Positions 53,195-61,364 of a stretch of 64,000 nt of DNA are shown here, piece by piece. Both the position numbers and the translations under genes were made by a program. Under the pieces are notes generated by a model, which was not told the DNA's origin, ran no database searches, and saw only the letters and a program-made list of their open reading frames with translations. Source of the DNA: Halalkalibacter sp. APA_J-10(15) (GTDB lineage: Bacteria > Bacillota > Bacilli > Bacillales > Bacillaceae_D). Location of the stretch: assembly GCF_023017105.1 (NCBI RefSeq), contig NZ_JALKEV010000002.1, positions 1 to 64,000 on the forward strand. Direction: 5' to 3'. Numbering within the stretch: the stretch's first letter is position 1; every line of letters begins with the position of its first letter.

Positions 53195-53228
53195 GTCTAT
53201 ACCTTATCCTCTCTGACATATTAACGTC

Positions 53229-53264
53229 ATTATAGCAAGAATCCCATCGTTCTGTAAATAGAAC
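53229..53264 (-). promoter_or_regulatory. sinR promoter overlapped by a SinR-like box
   Basis: TTACAG (53252-53257) and an extended -10 TGC TATAAT (-10 at 53229-53234) are 17 bases apart. The -35 lies inside the palindrome GTTCTATTTACAGAAC (53249-53264, minus strand). This suggests autorepression. Confidence 0.7.
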
Positions 53265-53290
53265 CGAATCCCTAATATAAAAAAACTTTA

Positions 53291-53416
53291 CTACGTATCC
53301 TCTTCTTTGTCTTCTTTTAAAAAGTGCTGGATTTCTTCAACTGTTAATCCGTTTTGCTTTGCTTCCAAAAGTAGCTCAAACCATTCTAGATCAATGAATT
53401 CCTGCTTTTCAGACAT
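53291..53416 (-). CDS. sinI: SinR antagonist SinI
   Basis: 41 residues, too short for usual ORF calling. LEWFELLLEAKQNGLTVEEIQ followed by HFL matches the SinI helical hairpin that pairs with the SinR tail. ATG follows AAGGAGGAAATGGA, a very strong site. It lies 96 bases upstream of sinR. In B. subtilis sinI is activated by Spo0A; no convincing Spo0A box is seen here, but a SinR-like box lies 108 bases upstream. Confidence 0.92.
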   Translation of the reverse strand: MSEKQEFIDLEWFELLLEAKQNGLTVEEIQHFLKEDKEEDT

Positions 53417-53523
53417 TCCATTTCCTCCTTATTATAACCAATAGTGACAGGATAAACATAGAAAAGTTCGGTTTCATTCACTTACTTCCTATGTATATGC
53501 TCCTAAAGCTGGTTCATATAACT

Positions 53524-53539
53524 GTTCTTTTTAGAGAAC
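53524..53539. promoter_or_regulatory. SinR-like box upstream of sinI
   Basis: GTTCTTTTTAGAGAAC; both halves fit GTTCTYT. On the minus strand TATACT (a possible -10 for sinI) lies just upstream, so the box would cover the sinI start point. Confidence 0.65.
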
Positions 53540-53652
53540 TGTATTATTAGTATAATATGGAATGTTTGAAATGGAAACTAATTTATATTCGAAAAAAGGA
53601 AGGATTTAACCTTAAATCCTTTTCTTTTTGCTTTTATACTCTTACATTCTCC

Positions 53653-53668
53653 GTTTTTTATAAAGAAC
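53653..53668. promoter_or_regulatory. Second SinR-like box upstream of sinI
   Basis: GTTTTTTATAAAGAAC, one change from the perfect palindrome, in the 413-base gap between mtnE and sinI. No gene was found in that gap. Confidence 0.5.
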
Positions 53669-53700
53669 AAAATGAAGAGACTAGCACAAAAATGTTTTAA

Positions 53701-53796
53701 TAACTGAGAAACCGAAAAAATAAACATTGGTTCTAATAAACCGTTCCTGAAATATACTTCGCTACATTCACACAGTGTTCGGATTCTCAGCAGTTA
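53701..53796. other. Long inverted repeat between mtnE and sinI
   Basis: TAACT-GAGAAACCGAA (53701-53716) pairs with TTCGGATTCTCAGCAGTTA (53778-53796) with a three-base bulge, enclosing about 60 bases. A competing stem AGTGTT/AACACT (53774-53802) overlaps one arm. It could end the mtnE transcript or be part of a structured RNA. Confidence 0.45.
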
Positions 53797-53829
53797 AACA
53801 CTTTTGTTAAGATCTAGCCTCTTCATTTA

Positions 53830-55005
53830 TTAAGAAAATAAATTCATTTCACCAATACGTTGCATCGCTTCTTCTAGTTGCTCCTCGCCACATAATAAAC
53901 CAATTCTTACGTAGCCTTCACCATGCTCCCCAAATCCGATACCAGGAGCCACGACTACTCTTGCCTCTTCTAACAATATATCTGCAAAAGATTCTGACGT
54001 ATGCCCTTGTGGAACGGGAAACCAAGCAAAAAATGAGCCTTTCGGTGCTTGAACCTTCCAACCAATTTGATGTGCAGCCTCAACTAATATTTGACGTCTC
54101 TTCTCATATACATTGACTAAATTCTCTACTTCAGATTGATCAGAAGTTAGAGCATAGGCTGCTGCCTCTTGCATACCTCCAAATAGGCTGCAATAATAAT
54201 GATCTTGAATAAGCTCTAATGCTTGGATAACACTTCGATTACCGACTGCAAAACCAATACGCCAACCAGCCATATTATACGTTTTTGACATCGTCAGCAT
54301 TTCGATCCCGATTTCTTTTGCACCAGGCATTTGCATAAAGCTTATTGGCTTTTGACCATCATATCCAATAGCACCATATGCGAAGTCGTGAACGATACAC
54401 GTATCATATGTATTTGCAAAAGAAATAACGTCATTAAACAGCTCTTTCGTTGCAACAGCTCCGGTCGGATTATTCGGATAATTTAAGAACATTAACTTCG
54501 CTTGTTCTTTTATCTCATGTGGAATATCCTCCAAATTCGGATGGAAGTCACGTTCTTCTATTAAAGGCATTGGATGCATTTTCGCCCCTACTAATGCTAA
54601 TCCTGACCAATAATCCGGATATCCCGGATCAGGAACAAGCGCCACATCTCCTTCATTCAATAAACATTGACTAATCTCAACAAGACCAGTCTTAGTTCCA
54701 GCCAATATAGCAATTTCTGTTTCAGCATCTAACTCTACATCAAACTGTTTTTTATAATATTCTTTTACGGCATCCTTTAAAAAAGGAAAACCTTTAAAAG
54801 GGGGATATTTATGATAGACAGGGTTCTCAGTAGCAGCTTGCATTCTTTCCACTATTGCTTTTGGTGTTGGTTGATCCGGGTTTCCTTGACCTAAATTAAT
54901 GACATCATCATGATGCTTCTTTACCTCAACAACTTTATTAACAAGCTTTGCAAAAAATTGCTCAGGAAGTCGTTCCAAAGCATTTGAATAACGATAAGAT
55001 TTCAT
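53830..55005 (-). CDS. mtnE: methionine-salvage-type aminotransferase MtnE
   Basis: 391 residues. ERLPEQFFAKLVNKV, DVINLGQGNPDQPTPKAIVE, DPGYPDYWSGLALV, LNYPNNPTGAVATKELF and the lysine motif TMSKTYNMAGWRIGFAVGN follow B. subtilis MtnE (YkrV) closely. It transaminates 2-keto-4-methylthiobutyrate to methionine. The ATG at 55005 follows GGAGTGAGAGAA; the open frame to 55071 lacks a site. No other mtn genes and no S-box riboswitch lie beside it, so a broader aminotransferase role is possible. Confidence 0.85.
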   Translation of the reverse strand: MKSYRYSNALERLPEQFFAKLVNKVVEVKKHHDDVINLGQGNPDQPTPKAIVERMQAATENPVYHKYPPFKGFPFLKDAVKEYYKKQFDVELDAETEIAILAGTKTGLVEISQCLLNEGDVALVPDPGYPDYWSGLALVGAKMHPMPLIEERDFHPNLEDIPHEIKEQAKLMFLNYPNNPTGAVATKELFNDVISFANTYDTCIVHDFAYGAIGYDGQKPISFMQMPGAKEIGIEMLTMSKTYNMAGWRIGFAVGNRSVIQALELIQDHYYCSLFGGMQEAAAYALTSDQSEVENLVNVYEKRRQILVEAAHQIGWKVQAPKGSFFAWFPVPQGHTSESFADILLEEARVVVAPGIGFGEHGEGYVRIGLLCGEEQLEEAMQRIGEMNLFS

Positions 55006-55102
55006 TTCTCTCACTCCAATTAATAAGTGCCTTTTTAAAGATCCATTAGCAGTAGTACACGCGTTACGCATATACGATAATTATTCATCAGAATAGTGTA
55101 AA

Positions 55103-55137
55103 GCGACTGAAAAAGTTTGATTTTTAACTTTTTGGTG
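55103..55137. repeat. Dispersed hairpin repeat in the mtnE leader
   Basis: ACTGAAAAAGTTTGATTTT and AACTTTTTGGTGACCTC resemble the unit at 61180-61216 and part of 27844-27880. AAAAAGTT/AACTTTTT pair. It lies between the mtnE promoter and its start. Confidence 0.5.
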
Positions 55138-55165
55138 ACCTCCTGCTTTCTTGTTTATTTTCATT

Positions 55166-55194
55166 AGATTAGTTGATCCTTGTTCAACTGTCAA
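55166..55194 (-). promoter_or_regulatory. mtnE promoter
   Basis: TTGACA (55189-55194) and TAATCT (55166-55171) are 17 bases apart on the minus strand. The spacer is itself an inverted repeat (GTTGA...TCAAC). Confidence 0.6.
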
Positions 55195-55201
55195 GGTACG
55201 A

Positions 55202-55930
55202 TCACTCTTGCAAAAACCCTTGTTTTTTCAAAAAATCTCCAACCCCCTCACGGGATTTAGTAGAAAAATGTTTAGCCATTAACTCCGTCCACGTATCCTT
55301 TCGCTTCCCTTGTGTGCGAGACTTATAATAATGTGACATCACCTGATCGTATTCGTTTATCTCCTTCAAGCTATTCGATTGATCATATTCATCATAATGA
55401 ACGACAACACTTTGAGGAAGTCTTGGCTTTTGTCGAGGTTGTTGATCTGGATAACCAATACATAGACCCATAACAGGGAATGTATATTGGGGGAGGTTGA
55501 GCAATATCGATACTGATTCAAGATCATTGCGAATCCCACCGATCATCACACCGCCAAGTTGATAGCTCCTAGCTGCTAGAAGCATGTTTTCTGCTACTAA
55601 CGCAGCATCAACAGCACCAACGATGACTTGCTCTGCCTCTCCTACTTCAAATGGCTGTCCATGCTTCTTACTTGATTCATACAGTCTAGAGAAATCAGCA
55701 CAAATAACAAAGAAAACCGGACAGCTCTCAACATAAGCTTGTCCCCCTGCTAACTGTGCTAACTGCTTCCTCTTTTTTAAATCCTTTACGACAATTATAC
55801 TATATGCCTGAATATGATGTGATGTTGGAGCCCATTGCCCAGCTTCAATGATTTTTGTAACGGTTTCAGGTGTTACTTCCTGTTTCGTAAACTTTCGAAT
55901 TGAACGATGGCTTTTTATCAGATTAATCAT
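55202..55930 (-). CDS. NADPH-dependent nitroreductase/FMN reductase (NfrA-like)
   Basis: 242 residues. HRSIRKFTKQEVTPETVTKIIEAGQWAPTSHHIQAYSIIVV is the FMN-binding start. GAVDAALVAENMLLAARSYQLGGVMIGGIRND and the C-terminal LPQSVVVHYDEYD...YDQVMSHYYKSRTQGKR match NfrA1/NfrA2 of B. subtilis. It would reduce FMN, quinones or nitro compounds with NAD(P)H. Divergent from the next gene. Confidence 0.9.
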   Translation of the reverse strand: MINLIKSHRSIRKFTKQEVTPETVTKIIEAGQWAPTSHHIQAYSIIVVKDLKKRKQLAQLAGGQAYVESCPVFFVICADFSRLYESSKKHGQPFEVGEAEQVIVGAVDAALVAENMLLAARSYQLGGVMIGGIRNDLESVSILLNLPQYTFPVMGLCIGYPDQQPRQKPRLPQSVVVHYDEYDQSNSLKEINEYDQVMSHYYKSRTQGKRKDTWTELMAKHFSTKSREGVGDFLKKQGFLQE

Positions 55931-56017
55931 GTAAAAACTCCTTTTTTTCTTTTATTCTTGTTAACTCTTTAACAATAACTTACAATAATGACAGACTACT
56001 TAAAAAGGAGACCGACA

Positions 56018-57217
56018 ATGGATAAGACAACAACTTCACCCTTATTAACCAACGACCGTATCGAATCTCTTGATATGATACGTGGACTTGCTTTACTTGG
56101 TATTTTACTAGCAAATAGCATGCATTTCCAATATGGATTATTTCTCATCCCTGATATCCATAACTATTACCCAAATGGTATAATCGATCGCATCACAGAA
56201 GGGTTCATTTTACTTTTTATACAAGCAAGCTTTTACACTCTTTTTTCCTTTTTATTTGGGTATGGAATGGCCTTCTTGAAAGAGCGTCTACTTACGCGAG
56301 GACAGCCTTTTGCTCGTGTTTATTGGCGAAGAATGCTTATTTTACTCCTCATAGGTTACTTTCACGGTGTTTATATTTGGGATGGTGATATCCTCTTTAT
56401 TTATGCCCTAACAGGATTTATTCTATTTTTCTTTTTAAAATTGAAAGTACGTGGATTATTGATATGGTCAATCATTCTATTATCCATAATGGCGTTATCG
56501 ATTACGGTACCCGGAGAAGATGAAACGATGATAATTATTAATGAGCAGCTATATCATTACTCTTTGGAGGAACGTGAAGTCTTATCATCAGCAAGCTATT
56601 CAGATGTTGTCACATTCCGTCAAGAAGCAGACCCTCTTGGCTTCGGTTGGATGAGTGACATCCTTATACAAGGCTCCGCTATTTTTAGCGTATTAGGAAT
56701 GTTCCTATTAGGGGCTTTTGTTGCTCGTAAAAAATGGCTGGAACAACCTGAGAATTATCAGCGCCTCTTTAAACGTGTTTGGTGGATTACTTTATGCGTC
56801 GGCTTTCCTAGTAAGCTTGCCTACGTCTTAAATGAAAATACCCAAACCGAGGCACTACATACGTTTGTTGGTGGACCAATGGTTGCGATGTTTTATGCGA
56901 GTAGTATCGCTTTACTTGCTACTAACAAAAAAGCATATACGTGGCTTAAACCGCTAACGTTTGTAGGCCGACTCTCTCTTACAAACTATTTAATGCAATC
57001 AATCGTCTTTACTACTCTCTTCTATGGATATGGTATTGGCATATTTGGTAGGGTTGGTTTCTTTATTGGGGTCCTCATTTCCTTAGGATTTTTCTTTATT
57101 CAAATCTTACTAAGTAAATGGTGGCTCAAGCGATTTAAAATTGGACCAATTGAATGGCTTTGGAGATTAGGAACATACTGGAGAAGGCCACGCTTTAAAA
57201 AAGAAATCCATTCCTAA
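56018..57217 (+). CDS. DUF418/YeiB-family membrane protein
   Basis: 399 residues and about ten membrane segments. RIESLDMIRGLALLGILLANSMHF at the start and the C-terminal FVGRLSLTNYLMQSIVFTTLFYGYGIGIFG are the marks of the YeiB/DUF418 family (acyltransferase-3 clan), whose activity is unknown. ATG at 56018 follows AAGGAGACCGACA; an earlier frame start at 55988 has no site. Confidence 0.88.
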   Translation: MDKTTTSPLLTNDRIESLDMIRGLALLGILLANSMHFQYGLFLIPDIHNYYPNGIIDRITEGFILLFIQASFYTLFSFLFGYGMAFLKERLLTRGQPFARVYWRRMLILLLIGYFHGVYIWDGDILFIYALTGFILFFFLKLKVRGLLIWSIILLSIMALSITVPGEDETMIIINEQLYHYSLEEREVLSSASYSDVVTFRQEADPLGFGWMSDILIQGSAIFSVLGMFLLGAFVARKKWLEQPENYQRLFKRVWWITLCVGFPSKLAYVLNENTQTEALHTFVGGPMVAMFYASSIALLATNKKAYTWLKPLTFVGRLSLTNYLMQSIVFTTLFYGYGIGIFGRVGFFIGVLISLGFFFIQILLSKWWLKRFKIGPIEWLWRLGTYWRRPRFKKEIHS

Positions 57218-57229
57218 GCTAATGTGCAA

Positions 57230-57261
57230 AAGAAAAAAGCGGCAAGCACCGCTTTTTTCTT
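57230..57261. terminator. Bidirectional terminator
   Basis: AAAAAAGCGG and CCGCTTTTTT form a 10-bp stem with T-runs both ways, between the DUF418 gene and the petrobactin binding protein gene. Confidence 0.85.
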
Positions 57262-57274
57262 CATTATCTAATAC

Positions 57275-58270
57275 TTATTGAATCGCTGCATCTACTTCAG
57301 CAATCATTCCTTCTGTTGCTGTAATGCCACCAGTCGTGATATACCAAAATACTGGATCTAAATAAATAATCTTGTCTTCTTGATAGGCAGTTGTGTTTTC
57401 TGTAACGTCATTTTCAACTATTTGTTGTGCTGATGATTCTCCGCTAACAATAGCTCCACGGTCAACAACAAATAAATATTCTGGATCCGTTTCAACAATG
57501 TATTCAAAAGAAATACTTTGTCCATGATTTGACACTTCAATATTTTCGTCTGTCGGCTCTATACCAAACTCTCCATGAAGGAATCCAAAGCGTGAACCTG
57601 GACCAAATGCACTTAATGAACCATCATTTGCTAAAACGATTAAACCATTTACATTACTTGTCTTTTCAACTAAATCCACTACTGAAGTTTCTACATCAGC
57701 AATTTTCTCTGCAGCTAGTTCTTCTTTTCCAAAGATATCTCCTAAAAGCGTCACATTAGAAGCCAACGACTCTAAATAATTATCCGGATCTGTTGACATA
57801 AATAATGTAGGTGCAATGTCTTCTAATTCCTCATATGCTTCGGCTGCACGACCAGAAATAATAATTAAATCAGGCTGCATGTCAAAGATTTTCTCAAAAT
57901 CAGGTTCAAAAAGAGAACCTACATTTTCATAACCTTCTTCCGCATATTGAGATAAATAATCAGGCACACTATCAACTGGAACGCCTGCAACTTCTACACC
58001 TAAAGCATCAAGTGTATCTAGAACACCTAAGTCAAACACAACGACCGTTTCAGGAGTCTCTTCAATAACCGTCTGACCTAGCTCATGATCAATTGTGATT
58101 TCCGTTAGCTCATCAGCAGCTTCTTCACCTTGCTCATCATTTGATTCTTGTTGAGCCGTTTCTTCTGTATTTTCTTCTGGTTCTGAAGACGTATCCTCAG
58201 ATCCTCCGCAAGCAACCATAAATAGTGCTAGCAACACACTTACAAACAATAGTAGTAATGATTTTTTCAT
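57275..58270 (-). CDS. yclQ: petrobactin-type siderophore-binding lipoprotein (FpbA/YclQ)
   Basis: 331 residues. A lipoprotein signal (MKKSLLLLFVSVLLALFMVACGG) is followed by an acidic linker of about 30 residues and a class III binding domain, ETVVVFDLGVLDTLDALGVEVAGVP and LGDIFGKEELAAEKIADVE. It is last in a four-gene importer with the same order as yclNOPQ. The strongly acidic linker fits a salt- or alkali-tolerant host. Confidence 0.9.
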   Translation of the reverse strand: MKKSLLLLFVSVLLALFMVACGGSEDTSSEPEENTEETAQQESNDEQGEEAADELTEITIDHELGQTVIEETPETVVVFDLGVLDTLDALGVEVAGVPVDSVPDYLSQYAEEGYENVGSLFEPDFEKIFDMQPDLIIISGRAAEAYEELEDIAPTLFMSTDPDNYLESLASNVTLLGDIFGKEELAAEKIADVETSVVDLVEKTSNVNGLIVLANDGSLSAFGPGSRFGFLHGEFGIEPTDENIEVSNHGQSISFEYIVETDPEYLFVVDRGAIVSGESSAQQIVENDVTENTTAYQEDKIIYLDPVFWYITTGGITATEGMIAEVDAAIQ

Positions 58271-58379
58271 TCCCCACTCACCTCTATATCTTTTTTATAT
58301 AATTACACAGCGTTCCTGATTAACCAAGTGTAATCGCTTTATACTAGTAAACCATTAGCCAATCAGTCAACTGTGATAA

Positions 58380-59135
58380 TTAAAAATAAACAGCAATTTT
58401 CCGATTATCAATATTGTTAATCGGAATATCCATATCATAGATTTCTCGTAAGGCATCCTCATCAATCACTTCATGAGCTGGACCTTCTTTAATAATTCGC
58501 CCATTCTTGAGAGCAACAATGAAATCCGAATAACAGGAAGCAAAATTAATATCATGGAGAACAACAACAATCGTTTTGCCTAGCTCATCTACCATGTTTT
58601 GTAGTACTTTCATAATTTGAACTGAATGTTTCATATCAAGATTATTTAACGGCTCATCAAGTAGAATATATTCAGTATCTTGAGCGATCACCATTGCTAT
58701 ATAAGCCCGTTGACGCTGTCCACCACTTAATTGATCTAAATATTTATCTTGAATATCTTCTAATTCCATATATCGAATCGCTTCATCAATATAACGTATA
58801 TCCTCCTTTGTTAAATTCCCTTGCGAATAAGGAAAGCGCCCAAAGGAAACTAAGTCTCTTATTTTCAAACGTATGTTAATATGATTCGACTGCTTTAAGA
58901 TGGAAATTTTCTTTGCTAAATCATTGCTTCTTTGCTTCGTAATGTCCATATCATCAATTAAAACGAGTCCCTCGTCCTTAGCAATTAATCGACTAACAAT
59001 TGATAGAAGAGTACTTTTTCCAGCGCCGTTTGGCCCAATAAATGACGTAATTTTCCCTTTTTTAATTTTCACTGAAACATCGTCGACAACACTTTTCGAA
59101 GCATATCTTTTCGTTACATTTTGAACTTCTACCAT
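58380..59135 (-). CDS. yclP: petrobactin importer ATPase (YclP)
   Basis: 251 residues. Walker A GPNGAGKST, signature LSGGQRQR, Walker B YILLDEPLNNLD and switch His in VLHDINFA are intact. It starts inside the end of the second permease gene (seven-base overlap), giving translational coupling. ATG follows AAAGGAGAGTAAAAA. Confidence 0.93.
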   Translation of the reverse strand: MVEVQNVTKRYASKSVVDDVSVKIKKGKITSFIGPNGAGKSTLLSIVSRLIAKDEGLVLIDDMDITKQRSNDLAKKISILKQSNHINIRLKIRDLVSFGRFPYSQGNLTKEDIRYIDEAIRYMELEDIQDKYLDQLSGGQRQRAYIAMVIAQDTEYILLDEPLNNLDMKHSVQIMKVLQNMVDELGKTIVVVLHDINFASCYSDFIVALKNGRIIKEGPAHEVIDEDALREIYDMDIPINNIDNRKIAVYF

Positions 59136-60079
59136 TTTTTACTCTCCTTTAACAACAAATATAAAAAGTAGGTTCCACCGATAAAATTAATAATGACACT
59201 TAACGTTGTTGAGAACGTAAAGACACGTTCGACAATGAGCTGACCGCCAATTAAAGCAATGATACTTATTAGAATAGAACTTGTTATTAAATACTTGTGC
59301 TGATGAACTTTCATATATTCATGAGCAACATTAACAACTAATAAGCCTAAGAATGTTATAGGTCCAACTAACGCCGTTGCAATCGATACTAAAATAGCAA
59401 TAATAATTAAATAGTTCTTTATGACGTGATCATAATTGACTCCTAAGTTAATCGCATGCTCTCTCCCTAACGATAGAACATCTAAATATTTATAAAATCG
59501 ATACGCATACAGCAAAATCAATATGATCAGAGTAATCGAAATACCGAGTAAATCTGTGTTCACATTGTTAAAGCTAGCAAACATTCTATTTTGTACTATA
59601 AAGAACTCATTTGGATCAATTAATACTTGCATGAATGTTGTAAAGCTTGAAAAGAATGTTCCGAATACAATCCCAATCAATAACAACAAATAAATGTTTC
59701 GATCTTCTTTATTAAATAGCAATTTAAATAAGAATAATGAAAACAAAACCATACAGCTTATAGATATAAGGAAATTAACATGCTGATTAAGCATAACAAA
59801 GCTTAACGAACCAAACGCAAAGATCATAAACGTCTGAATTAGAACGTACAACGAGTCTAAACCAATAATACTTGGTGTCAAAATTCGGTTATTCGTAATC
59901 GTTTGAAATATAACCGTTGAAAATGCTATTGCTGAACCTGTTAGAACAATAGCTAACACTCTAACCCCTCGTCTTGGTAAGATATATTCCCAATTACCGT
60001 TAGAGTCTATTGTCATGTACAGGATAATACACGTCATTGCAATTATAGCTAAAATGAGTATCTTTAACTTAGAGCCCAT
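59129..60079 (-). CDS. yclO: petrobactin importer permease (YclO)
   Basis: 316 residues with about nine membrane segments of the FecCD type. GVRVLAIVLTGSAIAFSTVIFQTITNNRILTPSIIGLDSLYVLIQT is the conserved N-terminal region and GPITFLGLLVVNVAHEYM the ATPase contact loop. It overlaps the first permease gene by 11 bases. Confidence 0.92.
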   Translation of the reverse strand: MGSKLKILILAIIAMTCIILYMTIDSNGNWEYILPRRGVRVLAIVLTGSAIAFSTVIFQTITNNRILTPSIIGLDSLYVLIQTFMIFAFGSLSFVMLNQHVNFLISISCMVLFSLFLFKLLFNKEDRNIYLLLLIGIVFGTFFSSFTTFMQVLIDPNEFFIVQNRMFASFNNVNTDLLGISITLIILILLYAYRFYKYLDVLSLGREHAINLGVNYDHVIKNYLIIIAILVSIATALVGPITFLGLLVVNVAHEYMKVHQHKYLITSSILISIIALIGGQLIVERVFTFSTTLSVIINFIGGTYFLYLLLKESKKW

Positions 60080-61022
60080 AGGATCTCCTCCTTAAAAGCA
60101 GGAAGAGGAATATACCACTACCAACAACTCCAACTGTTAAACCAATTGCAATTTCATATGGGTAAATAATGATTCTCCCTATAATGTCACAAACAAGAAC
60201 AAAAATGGCACCTAATGCCGCTGTATAAGGTAGGTTATCCCTCAAATTATCTCCGCGATAAATGGAAACAATGTTTGGAATAATTAACCCTAGAAATGGA
60301 ATCATTCCAACTGTCAAAACGACAACTGACGTAACTAAAGCAACAATAATTAAACCGATATTCACAACTTTTTTATAATTTAAGCCGAGATTGGTTGAGA
60401 ATTCTTCTCCCATACCTGCAACTGTAAATCTGTTAGCAAATATATAAGCAATAATTAGAACGGGAATACTAATGTATAGTAGCTCATAACGCCCTCTTAT
60501 CATTAGTGCGAAGTTCCCTTGTAACCATGCCGACATATTTTGAATTAAATCATAACGGTAAGCAAAAAAAGTTGTGATCGAACTAATAATGTTTCCAAAC
60601 ATAAGACCGACTAATGGAATGAAAATCGTATTCTTAAACTTAATACGATCTAATATTTTCATAAAAATAAATGTTCCTAGAAGAGCGAATGAAAAGGCAA
60701 CTAGCATCTTGACAAATGGACTCGCACTCGTAAAAAGCAGCAAAGAAACCATGATACCAAACCTTGCTGAGTCCAAAGTTCCAGCCGTTGTCGGTGAAAC
60801 GAACTTATTTCTTGTTAGTTGCTGCATAATTAATCCGCATATACTCATTCCAACACCAGCTAGAATAATACTCACTAAGCGCGGAAAACGAACGAGCCAT
60901 AATGTTTGCTTTTGCTCCTCTGTCAAATTAAATATTTCGAGTGGCGAAATATTTTGAACACCGACAAAGAGAGAACTTACAGAAAGTAAGATTAATAGAA
61001 TAATTAAATAACGTAACTTCAT
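60069..61022 (-). CDS. yclN: petrobactin importer permease (YclN)
   Basis: 317 residues, FecCD type. LVRFPRLVSIILAGVGMSICGLIMQQLTRNKFVSPTTAGTLDSARFG and GMIPFLGLIIPNIVSIYRGDNLR are the family hallmarks. First gene of the operon. ATG follows GTAGGGGATC. Fur boxes and a sigma A promoter lie 50-110 bases upstream, so iron limitation should induce it. Confidence 0.92.
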   Translation of the reverse strand: MKLRYLIILLILLSVSSLFVGVQNISPLEIFNLTEEQKQTLWLVRFPRLVSIILAGVGMSICGLIMQQLTRNKFVSPTTAGTLDSARFGIMVSLLLFTSASPFVKMLVAFSFALLGTFIFMKILDRIKFKNTIFIPLVGLMFGNIISSITTFFAYRYDLIQNMSAWLQGNFALMIRGRYELLYISIPVLIIAYIFANRFTVAGMGEEFSTNLGLNYKKVVNIGLIIVALVTSVVVLTVGMIPFLGLIIPNIVSIYRGDNLRDNLPYTAALGAIFVLVCDIIGRIIIYPYEIAIGLTVGVVGSGIFLFLLLRRRSYGL

Positions 61023-61074
61023 GATCCCCTACACTTTCTATACTGCCTTCATCTAAGCTTATTATGTATCTTAT

Positions 61075-61128
61075 TGATAATGATTATCTCTGATAACTAT
61101 CATACAGACAATTGAGATTGATTGTCAA
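61075..61128 (-). promoter_or_regulatory. Iron-regulated promoter with Fur boxes
   Basis: TTGACA (61123-61128) and TATGAT (61099-61104) are 18 bases apart on the minus strand. TGATAATGATTATCT (61075-61089) is a 7-1-7 Fur box with one mismatch, followed by TGATAACTATCA. Both lie at or after the start point. Confidence 0.85.
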
Positions 61129-61174
61129 TATCCATTAAAGAAAAACCATTATGAATTTGTAGAAAATGTGAAAA

Positions 61175-61220
61175 TAAAAAACACCGAAAAAGTTTGGTTT
61201 TAACTTTTTCGGTGTCCTCA
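61175..61220. repeat. Dispersed hairpin repeat (copy near yclN)
   Basis: ACACCGAAAAAGTTTGGTT and AACTTTTTCGGTGT pair over about 14 bases. It is the best-preserved copy of the unit also found at 55103 and in 27844-27880. Confidence 0.6.
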
Positions 61221-61272
61221 CTTATTCCGCTTTTTTGCGAGGAAACGGAAGCTAGTGACTTTATATAACCTA

Positions 61273-61308
61273 AAAACGCCTTTGAGAGTCATTTTTCAAA
61301 GGCGTTTT
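61273..61308. repeat. IS right-end hairpin (copy 2)
   Basis: AAAACGCCTTTGA and TCAAAGGCGTTTT form a 13-bp stem, followed by GTTTACGGTCT. Compared with copy 1 at 357-392 the stem has a paired G-to-C change on both arms. It lies in the 343-base gap between yclN and the next gene, which otherwise holds only promoter and repeat elements. Confidence 0.65.
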
Positions 61309-61319
61309 GTTTACGGTCT

Positions 61320-61361
61320 AAAGAGCATTAAAAAGGATTTAAATCCTTTCTAATGCTCTTT
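61320..61361. terminator. 42-base near-perfect palindrome after the PFK-like gene
   Basis: AAAGAGCATTA...AAGGATTT meets AAATCCTT...TAATGCTCTTT with one mismatch and no loop to speak of. It starts three bases after the stop of the PFK-like gene and probably acts as its terminator. Confidence 0.6.
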
Positions 61362-61364
61362 GAA

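Noticed and set aside
53417-53829. Spo0A box or extra small gene upstream of sinI
   Set aside because: No TGTCGAA-type site with a good match and no open frame over 20 codons with a ribosome site.
55005-55202. S-box (SAM) riboswitch expected upstream of mtnE
   Set aside because: No match to the S-box core was seen; the leader holds only a repeat hairpin.
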